Assembly: GCF_900114995.1 (NCBI RefSeq)
Contig: NZ_FOUX01000005.1
Location: forward strand, 186,001 to 250,000
Source of the DNA: Chitinophaga sp. YR627
GTDB lineage: Bacteria; Bacteroidota; Bacteroidia; Chitinophagales; Chitinophagaceae
Length of the DNA stretch: 64,000 bases
Direction of reading: 5' to 3'
Each line of letters starts with the position of its first letter. The stretch's first letter is position 1. This document shows positions 33,290 to 42,541 of the stretch, piece after piece. The notes beneath the pieces are model-generated. The model was not told where the DNA came from, searched no databases, and worked only from the letters and a program-made list of their open reading frames with translations. The position numbers and the translations under genes are program-made.

Positions 33290-34416
33290 TCTCTCCACTT
33301 TCCCGCATACTGATTAAGATATTTTCCCGTGGCTTTTACAGGGCGAATGCAGGCCTTTTATTATCCTGCTTCGTCATCATTGTCAGCTACGCGATCCTGA
33401 TCACACCACTGGGCACCATGAACCATGAGCTTTTCGCATTTTCTGAGCTATTCGTCATCCTGACCTTTATCAGCAACCCGGTTACGCTCTCTGTTATTTT
33501 CATGGCCTGGTTACTCTATACGATCAAAAGCTGGCAGTATGTTTTCCAGCAACTGACCATCCCCGAAAACGGTTTCCTGTTTTATAGCAGTACGTCTCTT
33601 CCCAAATATAAACAGCTTATTGGCTGGTGGTGGATGCAATTCGTCATCACCCTCCCACTGACCATGTATGGTTTGCTGGCCGTAGGTTTTGGCATCGCTC
33701 ATCAGCAATATCTGTATCCGGTACTTACATTATTGTATCTGCTCCTGCTGATAACAACCAGTGCAGGTATCTACGTATGGAAGGCCAATCAGCTGTCTGC
33801 CGGCGTACCTCATAAATTCTCTTTCCGGCTGCCTTTTCGCTGGCCGAAACCATTCTTTACACTCTTTCTGCATCATATATTGCACAGACTTAAAACCGGT
33901 GGTCTCCTTACAAAAACGATCTCTGTGTTTTGTCTGTTAAGCGGTGCATATAGTGTTGCCAATAATAACAGACATGATGGCCGGGTAGCAGGCCTTATTG
34001 TGCTGACTTCCGTCGCGGCACACCTCTATCTGCTCTACCAGGAACACCGCTTTGAACTGATGACCTTACCCTTCACCAGGAACTTCCCGTATAGCAGAAA
34101 CAGGCTCTTTGCGTATTCCATCCTACAGTATCTTTTATTACTTGCGCCGGAGATCATCCTTTTATTTGTGATGGAAACACCCCTGCTGGCCACATTACTG
34201 GTATGCTACGCCATCTCTGCACTGATATGCTTCCGGGGACTGCTCTACCAGATCGGCCTGCAGATGAACATCTATCTGCCTGTTGTTTTCGCAGTATATA
34301 TTTTATTGTTCTGGATAATTATGTACGGCTTCCTCTGGCAATCCGCCTGCGTCAATCTCCTGTTGGGATATCTGCTGTTCCGTAACAGATATTATAAATT
34401 ACCACCGCTTGTCTGA
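33286..34416 (+). CDS. ABC transporter permease-like membrane protein
   Basis: 376 residues with about nine to ten hydrophobic segments and short loops, no signal peptide. It overlaps the ATPase gene by 4 bp and is its probable membrane partner. The segment pattern resembles ABC2-type exporters; no substrate can be deduced. It ends 96 bp before the GH51 operon, without a clear terminator. Confidence 0.8.
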   Translation: MISPLSRILIKIFSRGFYRANAGLLLSCFVIIVSYAILITPLGTMNHELFAFSELFVILTFISNPVTLSVIFMAWLLYTIKSWQYVFQQLTIPENGFLFYSSTSLPKYKQLIGWWWMQFVITLPLTMYGLLAVGFGIAHQQYLYPVLTLLYLLLLITTSAGIYVWKANQLSAGVPHKFSFRLPFRWPKPFFTLFLHHILHRLKTGGLLTKTISVFCLLSGAYSVANNNRHDGRVAGLIVLTSVAAHLYLLYQEHRFELMTLPFTRNFPYSRNRLFAYSILQYLLLLAPEIILLFVMETPLLATLLVCYAISALICFRGLLYQIGLQMNIYLPVVFAVYILLFWIIMYGFLWQSACVNLLLGYLLFRNRYYKLPPLV

Positions 34417-34512
34417 GAACAGCAAAACAGTCATTTACCACCATTCCGGCATTTAATTGTCATTTTAACACTTTTATCATTATATTGGGAGAAGCTTTAT
34501 AATTCCACTATA

Positions 34513-37080
34513 ATGAAACACTGGTTATATCTCGCCGTTCTGACGTGCCTGACGCATACGGTCTACGCAAAATATGAGCCTGACTCCGTCTATCTTTTCT
34601 CCTATGCCACAGCGAAAAACAACCATCACAACGGACTGCATTTCGCCTGGAGCCGTGATCAGCAGCAATGGTACCCAATCGGCAATGAATGGGGATATCT
34701 GAAGAGTGATTATGGCAGATGGGGGGCAGAAAAAAGGATGTTCGCGCCTTACCTGATCAGTGGACCAGACGGCAACTGGCACTGTGTATGGGGATTAAAT
34801 GATAAGGAACATGTCTTTGCGCATGCCGCCTCCCCTGATCTCATTCACTGGAAACGCCAGAGCTATCCTGTTATGCAGGCCGGCAGTAATGTATTACAGC
34901 CTGTCAGTTGGTATGACGCTACACAGCAACAATACCATATCATTTATACTACTTCAGAAGGCAAATATTACCAGACCACCACCAAAGATTTCAGCAGTTA
35001 TTCTCCGGCAATAGAAGTACCTGCAAGTGCCTACCGCCATCATACGATCTACGTGAACCTGCCCTCGGGTAAAACAAACGGACAGCTTCACCGCGTATCC
35101 TGGAAAGTGGCAGATCAGCTGATCAGAACATATGAAGGAAAACTATACAAAATGGAGCAGTATAGTGAATCGACAGCCCGTGACAGTATCCGTTTTGCAG
35201 GTATCAGCAATCTAAAAGCTAATATCACCATACAGGCCGAACAGGCAAAGCCTATCAGTGACCTGCTTTTCGGCGTTTTCTTCGAAGATATTAACTACGC
35301 CGCTGACGGCGGGTTATACGCTGAACTGATACAGAACCGTGACTTTGAATATACCCTCTCTGACAAAGAAGGCCGTGATAAACAATGGACGCACACACAC
35401 TCCTGGCAGCTGCAAGGCACACAAAGTACAGTCACGATCGATACGACGGCCCCTTTACACCGCAATAACCGGCATTACGCCGTCCTCGATACAAAGGAAC
35501 CGGGTGCTATATTGTCGAATACCGGTTTTGACGGTATCGCTGTCAGCAAAGGCGATAAATACCAGTTCTCCCTGTTCTGTAAGGGAAAAGGTAAACTGCT
35601 GGTGAGACTGGTGGGTCAGGATCATACCGTTTTGGCCCAGACAACATTATCACTCACTCCCCCTGACTGGCGGCAATACAAGGCTACTTTGACGGCGGGG
35701 AGTACTACGCCGAACGCCCATCTGGAGCTGTTGCCCCTGACTAAAGGTGGACTTGATCTGGACATGATATCCTTATTCCCCGCTAAAACGTTCAGAAACA
35801 GGCAGAACGGACTCCGTCCTGATCTGGCGCAAACCATCGCTGATATCCATCCCCGCTTCATCCGCTTTCCCGGCGGATGTGTTGCACACGGTGATGGTCT
35901 GGGCAATATGTACCGCTGGAAAAATACCCTCGGTCCGCTGGAAACACGTACCCCCCAGCGTAACCTGTGGGGTTATCATCAGTCCGCCGGACTGGGCTAC
36001 TTCGAATACTTCCAATACTGTGAGGATATCGGCGCAGCACCACTGCCCGTTGTCCCTGCAGGCGTTCCCTGTCAGAATTCAGGCGTAGGCGGCGGCGGAC
36101 AACAAGGCGGCATTCCCATGGCCGACATGGACGATTATGTACAGGAAGTACTGGACCTGGTAGAATACGCCAATGGTGACGTCAACACCACCTGGGGAAA
36201 GAAACGTGCGGCTGCTGGTCACCCGGCGCCTTTCCACCTGAAATATATCGGTATCGGCAATGAAGACCTGATCACGGATGTATTTGAAGAAAGATTCACC
36301 ATGATCTACAAAGCCATGCAGACCAGACACCCGGAAATTACCGTCATTGGTACCGTTGGCCCCTTTTACGAAGGCACAGACTATGAGGAAGGATGGGCGC
36401 TGGCAGGGAAACTGAAAGTCCCGATGGTAGATGAACATTATTACGAAACCTCCGGCTGGTTCATTAACAACCAGGACTTCTATGATAAATATGACCGCTC
36501 CCGTTCCAAAGTATACCTGGGCGAATACGCAGCACATCTGCCAGGTGCAAAGGTTAACCTGGAAACAGCCCTGGCGGAAGCCATTTACCTGACCGGTGTT
36601 GAAAGAAACGGTGATATCGTAAGTATGACCTCTTATGCACCCTTACTGGCAAAAGAAGGCCATACGCAATGGAATCCCGATCTGATCTATTTCAATAATA
36701 CAGACATTAAACTCACCACCGGATACCAGGTGCAAAAGCTTTTTGGGAATAATGCAGGCGATGAATACCTCCCTAATACACTCTCTCTTTCTGCCAATCA
36801 GGAGGCATTGAACAAAAGAATAGCAGTATCTGTGGTAAGGGATAGCAAAACCAAAGACGTTATTATAAAACTGGTGAATATTTCACCGTTCAGCATTCCC
36901 TCAGCAATAGCATTGGGCGCACTGAACATCACCGGTACAACAGGCGTTATGACCGTCCTGCAGGGCGATCCGTCTGCTAAAGATGCCACACCTGTCAGCA
37001 CCGATATTAATGTCTCTTCAACATTCAACACCGAATTACCGGCATATTCATTCTCCATCATCAGGATCAAAACAAAGTAA
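34513..37080 (+). CDS. GH51 alpha-L-arabinofuranosidase with a GH43-like N-terminal part
   Basis: 855 residues with a signal peptide (MKHWLYLAVLTCLTHTVYA). Residues 20-220 look like part of a five-bladed GH43/GH32-type propeller (YLFSYATAKNNHHNGLHFAWSRD, FAHAASPDLIHWKRQ). Then comes a GH51 enzyme: N-terminal carbohydrate-binding-like beta domain (220-420), barrel from RFIRFPGGC, acid/base Glu584 in IGNEDL, nucleophile Glu671 in YLGEYAAH, and a C-terminal beta domain. GH51 removes arabinofuranose from arabinan or arabinoxylan side chains; the propeller part seems too short to be active and may bind substrate. It is followed 4 bp later by GH27. Confidence 0.9.
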   Translation: MKHWLYLAVLTCLTHTVYAKYEPDSVYLFSYATAKNNHHNGLHFAWSRDQQQWYPIGNEWGYLKSDYGRWGAEKRMFAPYLISGPDGNWHCVWGLNDKEHVFAHAASPDLIHWKRQSYPVMQAGSNVLQPVSWYDATQQQYHIIYTTSEGKYYQTTTKDFSSYSPAIEVPASAYRHHTIYVNLPSGKTNGQLHRVSWKVADQLIRTYEGKLYKMEQYSESTARDSIRFAGISNLKANITIQAEQAKPISDLLFGVFFEDINYAADGGLYAELIQNRDFEYTLSDKEGRDKQWTHTHSWQLQGTQSTVTIDTTAPLHRNNRHYAVLDTKEPGAILSNTGFDGIAVSKGDKYQFSLFCKGKGKLLVRLVGQDHTVLAQTTLSLTPPDWRQYKATLTAGSTTPNAHLELLPLTKGGLDLDMISLFPAKTFRNRQNGLRPDLAQTIADIHPRFIRFPGGCVAHGDGLGNMYRWKNTLGPLETRTPQRNLWGYHQSAGLGYFEYFQYCEDIGAAPLPVVPAGVPCQNSGVGGGGQQGGIPMADMDDYVQEVLDLVEYANGDVNTTWGKKRAAAGHPAPFHLKYIGIGNEDLITDVFEERFTMIYKAMQTRHPEITVIGTVGPFYEGTDYEEGWALAGKLKVPMVDEHYYETSGWFINNQDFYDKYDRSRSKVYLGEYAAHLPGAKVNLETALAEAIYLTGVERNGDIVSMTSYAPLLAKEGHTQWNPDLIYFNNTDIKLTTGYQVQKLFGNNAGDEYLPNTLSLSANQEALNKRIAVSVVRDSKTKDVIIKLVNISPFSIPSAIALGALNITGTTGVMTVLQGDPSAKDATPVSTDINVSSTFNTELPAYSFSIIRIKTK

Positions 37081-37084
37081 TAGC

Positions 37085-38425
37085 ATGAAATCAGTTCTTT
37101 TATGGGCCTTTGTCCTTTTAGGCTGCTCAACATTCGCACAACAAAAGAATGACTTCCATTCCTGGGCGCCCACGCCACCTATGGGATGGAACAGTTGGGA
37201 TTGTTACGGACCAACAGTAACGGAAGCCGAGGTGAAAGCCAACGCAGACTATATGGCCAGTCATCTTAAATCATCGGGATGGCAGTACATTATAGTAGAC
37301 ATCCGCTGGTATGTGGCGAATGATAAATCACATGGTTACAATGAGACCAATCCTGACTATAATATAGACGCATACGGACGTTTTCAGCCTGCGGTCAACC
37401 GTTTCCCTTCCGCTGCAAACGGACAGGGATTTAAACCGCTGGCAGACTACATACACAGCAAAGGATTGAAATTCGGCATCCATATTATGCGGGGCGTACC
37501 GGTAGTCGCTGTCAATAAAAAGCTGCCTGTTAAAGGGACGAATGTCACAGCTGCGGATATCTACAGCAAACAGGACCAGTGTAAATGGCTGCATGATATG
37601 TATACCATCGTACCGGATAAAACAGGCGCACAGGAATATTATAACTCCCTGTTTGATATGTATGCTTCCTGGGGACTGGACTTCGTGAAAGTAGACGACC
37701 TCTCCGCGCCTATCTATTTTGCAGAAGAGATCGAAATGATCAGAAAAGCGATCACACGGACCGGCCGTAAAATACTGCTTAGTACTTCTCCGGGCGAGAC
37801 CCCGATCGCAAAGGGCGAACATGTACAACAGCATGCCAACATGTGGCGCACGGTGGATGATTTCTGGGATAACTGGCCGCATCTCAAAGACCACTTCGAA
37901 GTGTTTGACCGCTGGAATAAATGGCGTACTACCGGCGCATGGCCTGACGGAGATATGCTGCCGCTGGGGCATATAGGTATCCGTGCAGAAAGAGGACAAC
38001 CGCGTATGACATCCTTTACGAAAGACGAGCAATATACATTAATGACGCTCTGGACGATCTTCAGGTCACCGTTAATGTTTGGAGGAAATCTGCCCGATAA
38101 TGATCCTTTTACGCTGTCTCTGCTAACCAACAAACAGGTATTACAGGTACTGAATAACAGCAGCAATAACCGGCCGGTTTTCAATGATCAGGACAAAGCC
38201 GCCTGGACCGCAGATGTTTCCGGGAAATCAGCGAAATATCTCGCAGTCTTTAATAAAGCAGATAAGGATGCAGCAGCAGTTAACGTAGATCTTACCACAA
38301 TAGGGATCAAAGGCAGCTGTACTATCACCGATCTGTGGACAGGAAAAGTCATAGGAAAATTTACGGGTAGTTTTGCGCCGCAGATCAATCCGCATGGCGC
38401 AGGGTTATATAAAGTCACACCATAA
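37085..38425 (+). CDS. GH27 alpha-galactosidase / beta-L-arabinopyranosidase
   Basis: 446 residues from ATG 37085 with a signal peptide ending near CSTFAQ. The family start TPPMGWNSWDCYG is clear, with nucleophile Asp204 in VKVDD and a second catalytic Asp at about 290 (GDMLPLGHIG). A C-terminal beta domain completes the protein. GH27 removes terminal alpha-galactose; some members act on beta-L-arabinopyranose, which would fit the GH51 partner. The two genes lie 4 bp apart in one operon, suggesting concerted attack on arabinogalactan-type side chains. Confidence 0.92.
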   Translation: MKSVLLWAFVLLGCSTFAQQKNDFHSWAPTPPMGWNSWDCYGPTVTEAEVKANADYMASHLKSSGWQYIIVDIRWYVANDKSHGYNETNPDYNIDAYGRFQPAVNRFPSAANGQGFKPLADYIHSKGLKFGIHIMRGVPVVAVNKKLPVKGTNVTAADIYSKQDQCKWLHDMYTIVPDKTGAQEYYNSLFDMYASWGLDFVKVDDLSAPIYFAEEIEMIRKAITRTGRKILLSTSPGETPIAKGEHVQQHANMWRTVDDFWDNWPHLKDHFEVFDRWNKWRTTGAWPDGDMLPLGHIGIRAERGQPRMTSFTKDEQYTLMTLWTIFRSPLMFGGNLPDNDPFTLSLLTNKQVLQVLNNSSNNRPVFNDQDKAAWTADVSGKSAKYLAVFNKADKDAAAVNVDLTTIGIKGSCTITDLWTGKVIGKFTGSFAPQINPHGAGLYKVTP

Positions 38426-38426
38426 T

Positions 38427-38450
38427 AAATGGCGGTTTAACCCGCCATTT
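38427..38450. terminator. Bidirectional terminator between GH27 and the AraC gene
   Basis: Perfect 9-bp stem AAATGGCGG / CCGCCATTT with a 6-nt loop; it overlaps the last codons of the convergent AraC gene. Confidence 0.75.
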
Positions 38451-39324
38451 TCTTGTATTGATTAGGGCTCACACCCACTTCCTTTTTAAACAAACGGGAG
38501 AAATAAGGCGGATTTTCAAAGCCCAGCAGATAGGCAATCTCTGCTACACTCTGATCGGCTGTTTTAAGCAGGTTCTTCGCTTCTGATATCAGGTAAATAT
38601 GGATCAGTTCCATGGCAGTCTTGCCCGTCTCCTGCTTCAGCAGATCACTCAGATAACGCGGAGACAGATGCAGCTGCTCTGCCATATAATTTACCGTAGG
38701 TAAACCTTTATCTTCAATACTGCTATCCTTAAAATAATTGGCCAGTGTCTCGCTAAAGCGGGACACTGTTTTTCCGGATAGTTCTGCTCTGTTAATGAAC
38801 TGACGTTTATAAAACCGCTGGCAATATTGCAGCATAGAACTGATATGGCCCAGGATAATATTCCGGCTGTATTCATCCTGCGTACCATTATATTCCGTTT
38901 CAATCTTCCGGTACAATTCCCACATGATCTGCTCTTCCCGCGGAGATAGATGCAATGCCTCGTTTACTTCATAATCAAAGAAATTGTACTTCTTAATCTC
39001 TGTATGCAGTACATGTCCGTTCAGATAGTCCTCATGGAAAAACAGGAGAAAACCATCTTCTTCAAACTCCAGGTCCTTCATTTCGATGATCTGACGGGGC
39101 CTGGTGAAATACATGGAACCATTCTGATTGTCGTAGTTCGTCCGCCCGTATTTTATCTTCCCTGCTCTCAGTTTCTTGAACCCGATCATATAGAAATCAC
39201 TGGTAAACTCCCTGTCCCCGATTGTACAGGTATTATCACAGCGGGTAATACTGAGCATGGGATTTTCCGGCAACGGAAAATTGTTTGCGCGGTGAAGATC
39301 TGCCAGGTGTTTATAGTGTATCAT
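38437..39324 (-). CDS. AraC-family transcriptional regulator
   Basis: 295 residues, sensor part 1-190 and C-terminal double HTH (VNYMAEQLHLSPRYLSDLLKQETGK, then VAEIAYLLGFENPPYFSRLFKKEVGVSPNQYKK). It is paralogous to 26603-27520 and shares the motif Q/RRFYxRQF in the linker. It is convergent with the GH51-GH27 operon and divergent from the lipoprotein gene at 39552, so either could be its target; this is inference. Confidence 0.88.
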   Translation of the reverse strand: MIHYKHLADLHRANNFPLPENPMLSITRCDNTCTIGDREFTSDFYMIGFKKLRAGKIKYGRTNYDNQNGSMYFTRPRQIIEMKDLEFEEDGFLLFFHEDYLNGHVLHTEIKKYNFFDYEVNEALHLSPREEQIMWELYRKIETEYNGTQDEYSRNIILGHISSMLQYCQRFYKRQFINRAELSGKTVSRFSETLANYFKDSSIEDKGLPTVNYMAEQLHLSPRYLSDLLKQETGKTAMELIHIYLISEAKNLLKTADQSVAEIAYLLGFENPPYFSRLFKKEVGVSPNQYKKMAG

Positions 39325-39551
39325 ATCATCAGATTAAATGTGCTGATACAAAAGTACCAGCTATACAGCAGTATAATTGATACAAAAGTCGGTAAAAATG
39401 TCACATATCACGGGTCAGGCCTTAACAATATGATAAGAATGAGTTAATACCCGATCCATCGTTCACATCCCCGGAATTTCTACTTTGCGCGCCTCAGGTT
39501 AAGCAGGCTTACAACACCTGCTCCTGGCAAAAACCCATAATGTAACATTCT

Positions 39552-40814
39552 ATGAAAAGACACGCGTATGTAATCGCACTTTCCACGTCGCTGGCCTTTG
39601 CCGCCTGTAGCAAACAGTCCGCAGAACCCGCTCTTTCAGCCGACAAGATCGCTGCTGCCAATGAGATTGCTGCTGCCGCTGCCAGTACCATTACCTACAC
39701 AGATGAAAGCGCTTTCGTCAACAGCCTTTCCTCCTATGGTTTCAAAACGCCTGATCAGCTGACGCTGAACCGTGACGGTTCCACCAGTGGTTATACCTCG
39801 GTATATGGCTTCAACATTCCGGCGGCCAACCAGGTAACAGGTTTCAAATGGAACAGTGGCGATGAGCAGACAAACGAATGGCGTCCACAGGGTATTGGCG
39901 GTTTCACCTGGGGTACGAAGAAATTCCTGGTTGTTTCCTGGTATGGTGTTGATCCCGGTACGATTGCCGGCGTCGCCAACCAGCATAAAGGCGTACGTAT
40001 TTCGCTGGTGGATATTACCAACATGAACAGTGTTACCTACCGGCACATCCTGCTGGTACAGAACAAGGCCAACATGAGCAATTCATCGCTGTATAAGGCT
40101 TCCAATGCCTATACACAGCTGGGCGCTTTCTGTCCGGTAACCATTCACGCAGGCGGCGTAACCTGTCATGCAGGCAAACTCTTCGTAGCCGATACCAAAC
40201 TGGGTATGCGCGTATTTGATCTGACCAGATTCATATCTGCGCAGGGTGATGACACAGAGACCAGCTGCGGACAGGAAACCAACGGCGACCTGAAGGCCTT
40301 TAACTACGGCTATATCCTGCCACAGACTGGCTATTACAAGATCACCAATGCGAATCCTTTCTCCTGTATCGAACTGGGTGAAGGCGCTACAGCTGCCAGC
40401 AAATATCTCTGGACAGCACAGTATATCGAGCCTTCTGAAACAACCGTTCCGCAGGTATTCGGATTCCCCGTTAATGACGCCGGACAGGTAAGCACCACCA
40501 CCCAGCCCACCATCATCACACCGATTGACAATGACAGTACGCGTGTGCATGGTATACAGGGCGTATTCAGAATGGGTAACAAGACGTTCATGTCTACAAC
40601 AGGTAATAGCTCTTACGAAGGCTCTACAGGCAGACTGACCCGCTACAACGATGGTACAGCTGCTGGTACCCGCTACCGCTGGCCACATGGCGCAGAAGAC
40701 CTGTACCGTGACGCTGCCACTGGTTACCTCTGGTGTCTGACGGAGTATGAAACAGAAAAGTATGGGAAGGACAACAGATGTGTATTTGCTGTCAGGGTTT
40801 CCGACTATGATTGA
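39552..40814 (+). CDS. Secreted lipoprotein of unknown function
   Basis: 420 residues. The lipobox LAFAAC (Cys19) predicts a membrane anchor. An Ala-rich linker follows, then a strand-rich body with repeated blade-like units (GFTWGTKKFLVVSWYGVD, ISLVDITNMNSVTYRHILLV, HAGKLFVADTKLGMRVFDL), suggesting a beta-propeller. No catalytic motif. It ends in a good terminator. It lies divergently from an AraC regulator, as substrate-induced genes often do. Family not recognised. Confidence 0.72.
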   Translation: MKRHAYVIALSTSLAFAACSKQSAEPALSADKIAAANEIAAAAASTITYTDESAFVNSLSSYGFKTPDQLTLNRDGSTSGYTSVYGFNIPAANQVTGFKWNSGDEQTNEWRPQGIGGFTWGTKKFLVVSWYGVDPGTIAGVANQHKGVRISLVDITNMNSVTYRHILLVQNKANMSNSSLYKASNAYTQLGAFCPVTIHAGGVTCHAGKLFVADTKLGMRVFDLTRFISAQGDDTETSCGQETNGDLKAFNYGYILPQTGYYKITNANPFSCIELGEGATAASKYLWTAQYIEPSETTVPQVFGFPVNDAGQVSTTTQPTIITPIDNDSTRVHGIQGVFRMGNKTFMSTTGNSSYEGSTGRLTRYNDGTAAGTRYRWPHGAEDLYRDAATGYLWCLTEYETEKYGKDNRCVFAVRVSDYD

Positions 40815-40841
40815 TAAGTGGAGATAAAAACTTTATACTTC

Positions 40842-40880
40842 AGGGGCTGATATGAAAGGGACTGCTTTCATACAGCCCCT
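40842..40880. terminator. Terminator shared by convergent genes
   Basis: Stem AGGGGCTG-TATGAAAG paired with CTTTCATA-CAGCCCCT, one bulged position, followed by TTCTTT on the + strand; it also lies just beyond nadR on the minus strand. Confidence 0.8.
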
Positions 40881-40893
40881 TTCTTTATAGATG

Positions 40894-41919
40894 TTATGCA
40901 TAATGCAGTTTCTCTGCGAACTGATGCCAGCTCTCCAGTTTACGCTGCATGAGTTGTTCGATCAGTACAACCGCCTGTTCAAAACGTTCATCCCAGTCGC
41001 CACGGATCTCTTCGCAGGTAACGCCGTACTTATCCAGTATCCGGCGATGTGAGATATCCAGACGGTTACGGTCTTCTTCACTCAGACGTGTGCCATCCTG
41101 TACAAAAGGCGCATCATTGTTAAGGTAAAGGTACAGGTCCGCCCTGTTACTTTCAAAGATGCCACGATCTACAGACAGCTCTGTATTAAAGGCAAACTCT
41201 CCATAGGAAAGCGTGATATGAATATTGGTATCGATGACCAGCAGCGGACTCACACCTTTTGCTGCCCTGTCAATACGTGCCGCATGTTCCCTGGCGATCA
41301 GGTACAGATCCTTAATACCAAAGTCATTGGAATCAGTAATAATATCTCTCCCCGCTTCCAGTACACCCGTACAGTTGAAATGTTCTGACAGTCTGGTGGT
41401 CAGTGTAGTCTTCCCTGTTGACTCAGTACCAAGCAACACGACCTTTGTTACCAGCGACGCCTTTACTGCATCCGGCAGGTACTGCCAGGTCTCAGGAAGA
41501 TTGGACCTGATCTTTGATGCAGATACAGGATATTTGGCTTTCTTCATATCAAAAGCCATATGGGTGATGCCCATATAATCAGCAACCAGTTCTCCGTAAG
41601 GTTCCGAAGTAACTACCAGTGAATGATCAGGGAATAAGAATTTAAACTGTGCTGCCCATAACTCAGACGCCAATGCCGACGTCTCGGAAGTATTTGGCAA
41701 CAGACTTTCGTCATATTGAAATACCAGCACCTTTATACGCGGATCATGGCGGAAGGTTTCTTCCACCCATACCTGACGCACCGGAGCCGGAAGGGTTTCC
41801 TTATTACTGCAGCAGATCAATACGGATAGCTCATCACAATACGAGAGGGCAAACCTGATCATCGCTTCATGCCCCTTATGGAAGGGCATAAATTTCCCAA
41901 AAACAAAACCTTTACGCAT
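40894..41919 (-). CDS. nadR: NadR-like NMN adenylyltransferase / ribosylnicotinamide kinase
   Basis: 341 residues. The N-terminal nucleotidyltransferase has GKFMPFHKGHEAM (His14, His17) and the ISxxxKIRS-like signature SASKIRSN. The C-terminal kinase has Walker A GTESTGKTT (164-172) and the DTN motif. It would phosphorylate nicotinamide riboside to NMN and adenylate it to NAD. The E. coli N-terminal HTH repressor domain is absent, so the protein is purely enzymatic. The pnuC start upstream overlaps nadR by 8 bp: import and phosphorylation are coupled. Confidence 0.9.
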   Translation of the reverse strand: MRKGFVFGKFMPFHKGHEAMIRFALSYCDELSVLICCSNKETLPAPVRQVWVEETFRHDPRIKVLVFQYDESLLPNTSETSALASELWAAQFKFLFPDHSLVVTSEPYGELVADYMGITHMAFDMKKAKYPVSASKIRSNLPETWQYLPDAVKASLVTKVVLLGTESTGKTTLTTRLSEHFNCTGVLEAGRDIITDSNDFGIKDLYLIAREHAARIDRAAKGVSPLLVIDTNIHITLSYGEFAFNTELSVDRGIFESNRADLYLYLNNDAPFVQDGTRLSEEDRNRLDISHRRILDKYGVTCEEIRGDWDERFEQAVVLIEQLMQRKLESWHQFAEKLHYA

Positions 41920-42541
41920 ATTTCAGTTGTTTCCTCCATTGAAGCAGGCCGAACGTGGCCAGCCCCAAAAATACCACATACTCAAGTGATAAAAAATAAA
42001 TTTCTTTAATAAGATATAAAATAACACTCACAATATCAACAACGATCCACAGTACCCATGTCTCGATACGTTTCTTCGCCAGCAAAAAGGTCGCCAGCAC
42101 ACTTGCCATCATGACAAATGAGTCCGCAAACGGATAGGTCGTCGGCAAAGGAAAGTATTGCGGCATCCAGATATGAAATCGCTGAATGGTGAATCCCATA
42201 CCGATCGTCCCAAACAATAACGCCACGCCATATATACCTGTCATAGGCCGGGACATACGGGTAACCGGTAGTTCCTCCGTTTTATTTCTCCAGTTATACC
42301 AGCCGAACACTGTTACCACCAGGAAAAATACCTGCAACAGCATGTCTGCATATAATTGCACCTGGAAAAACAGCACAAACAGGGCGATCTCATTCACGAT
42401 ACCCGTCGCCCAGGTCAATACATTCGCCCTCGAAGCATAGTACACGGATATCAATCCGAAGACTGTTCCTATCAGTTCAATGTAACTGACAGGGTATGCC
42501 ATCACACTGAAAGCGATATCATGTACATCAAAAAAAGTCAT
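41912..42541 (-). CDS. pnuC: Nicotinamide riboside transporter PnuC
   Basis: 209 residues with seven hydrophobic segments and the PnuC features (ELIGTVFGLISVYYASR, WGWYNWRNK-like FGWYNWRNK, IETWVLWIVVDIVSVILYLIK without a further domain). It imports nicotinamide riboside across the inner membrane by facilitated diffusion, with trapping by the NadR kinase downstream. It overlaps the TonB receptor stop by 1 bp and nadR by 8 bp. The neighbouring genes support nicotinamide riboside rather than thiamine as substrate. Confidence 0.92.
   Translation of the reverse strand: MTFFDVHDIAFSVMAYPVSYIELIGTVFGLISVYYASRANVLTWATGIVNEIALFVLFFQVQLYADMLLQVFFLVVTVFGWYNWRNKTEELPVTRMSRPMTGIYGVALLFGTIGMGFTIQRFHIWMPQYFPLPTTYPFADSFVMMASVLATFLLAKKRIETWVLWIVVDIVSVILYLIKEIYFLSLEYVVFLGLATFGLLQWRKQLKYA

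Noticed and set aside
37328..38032. Leftward frame of 234 codons inside GH27
   Set aside because: Antisense to a firm glycoside hydrolase frame; no recognisable protein.
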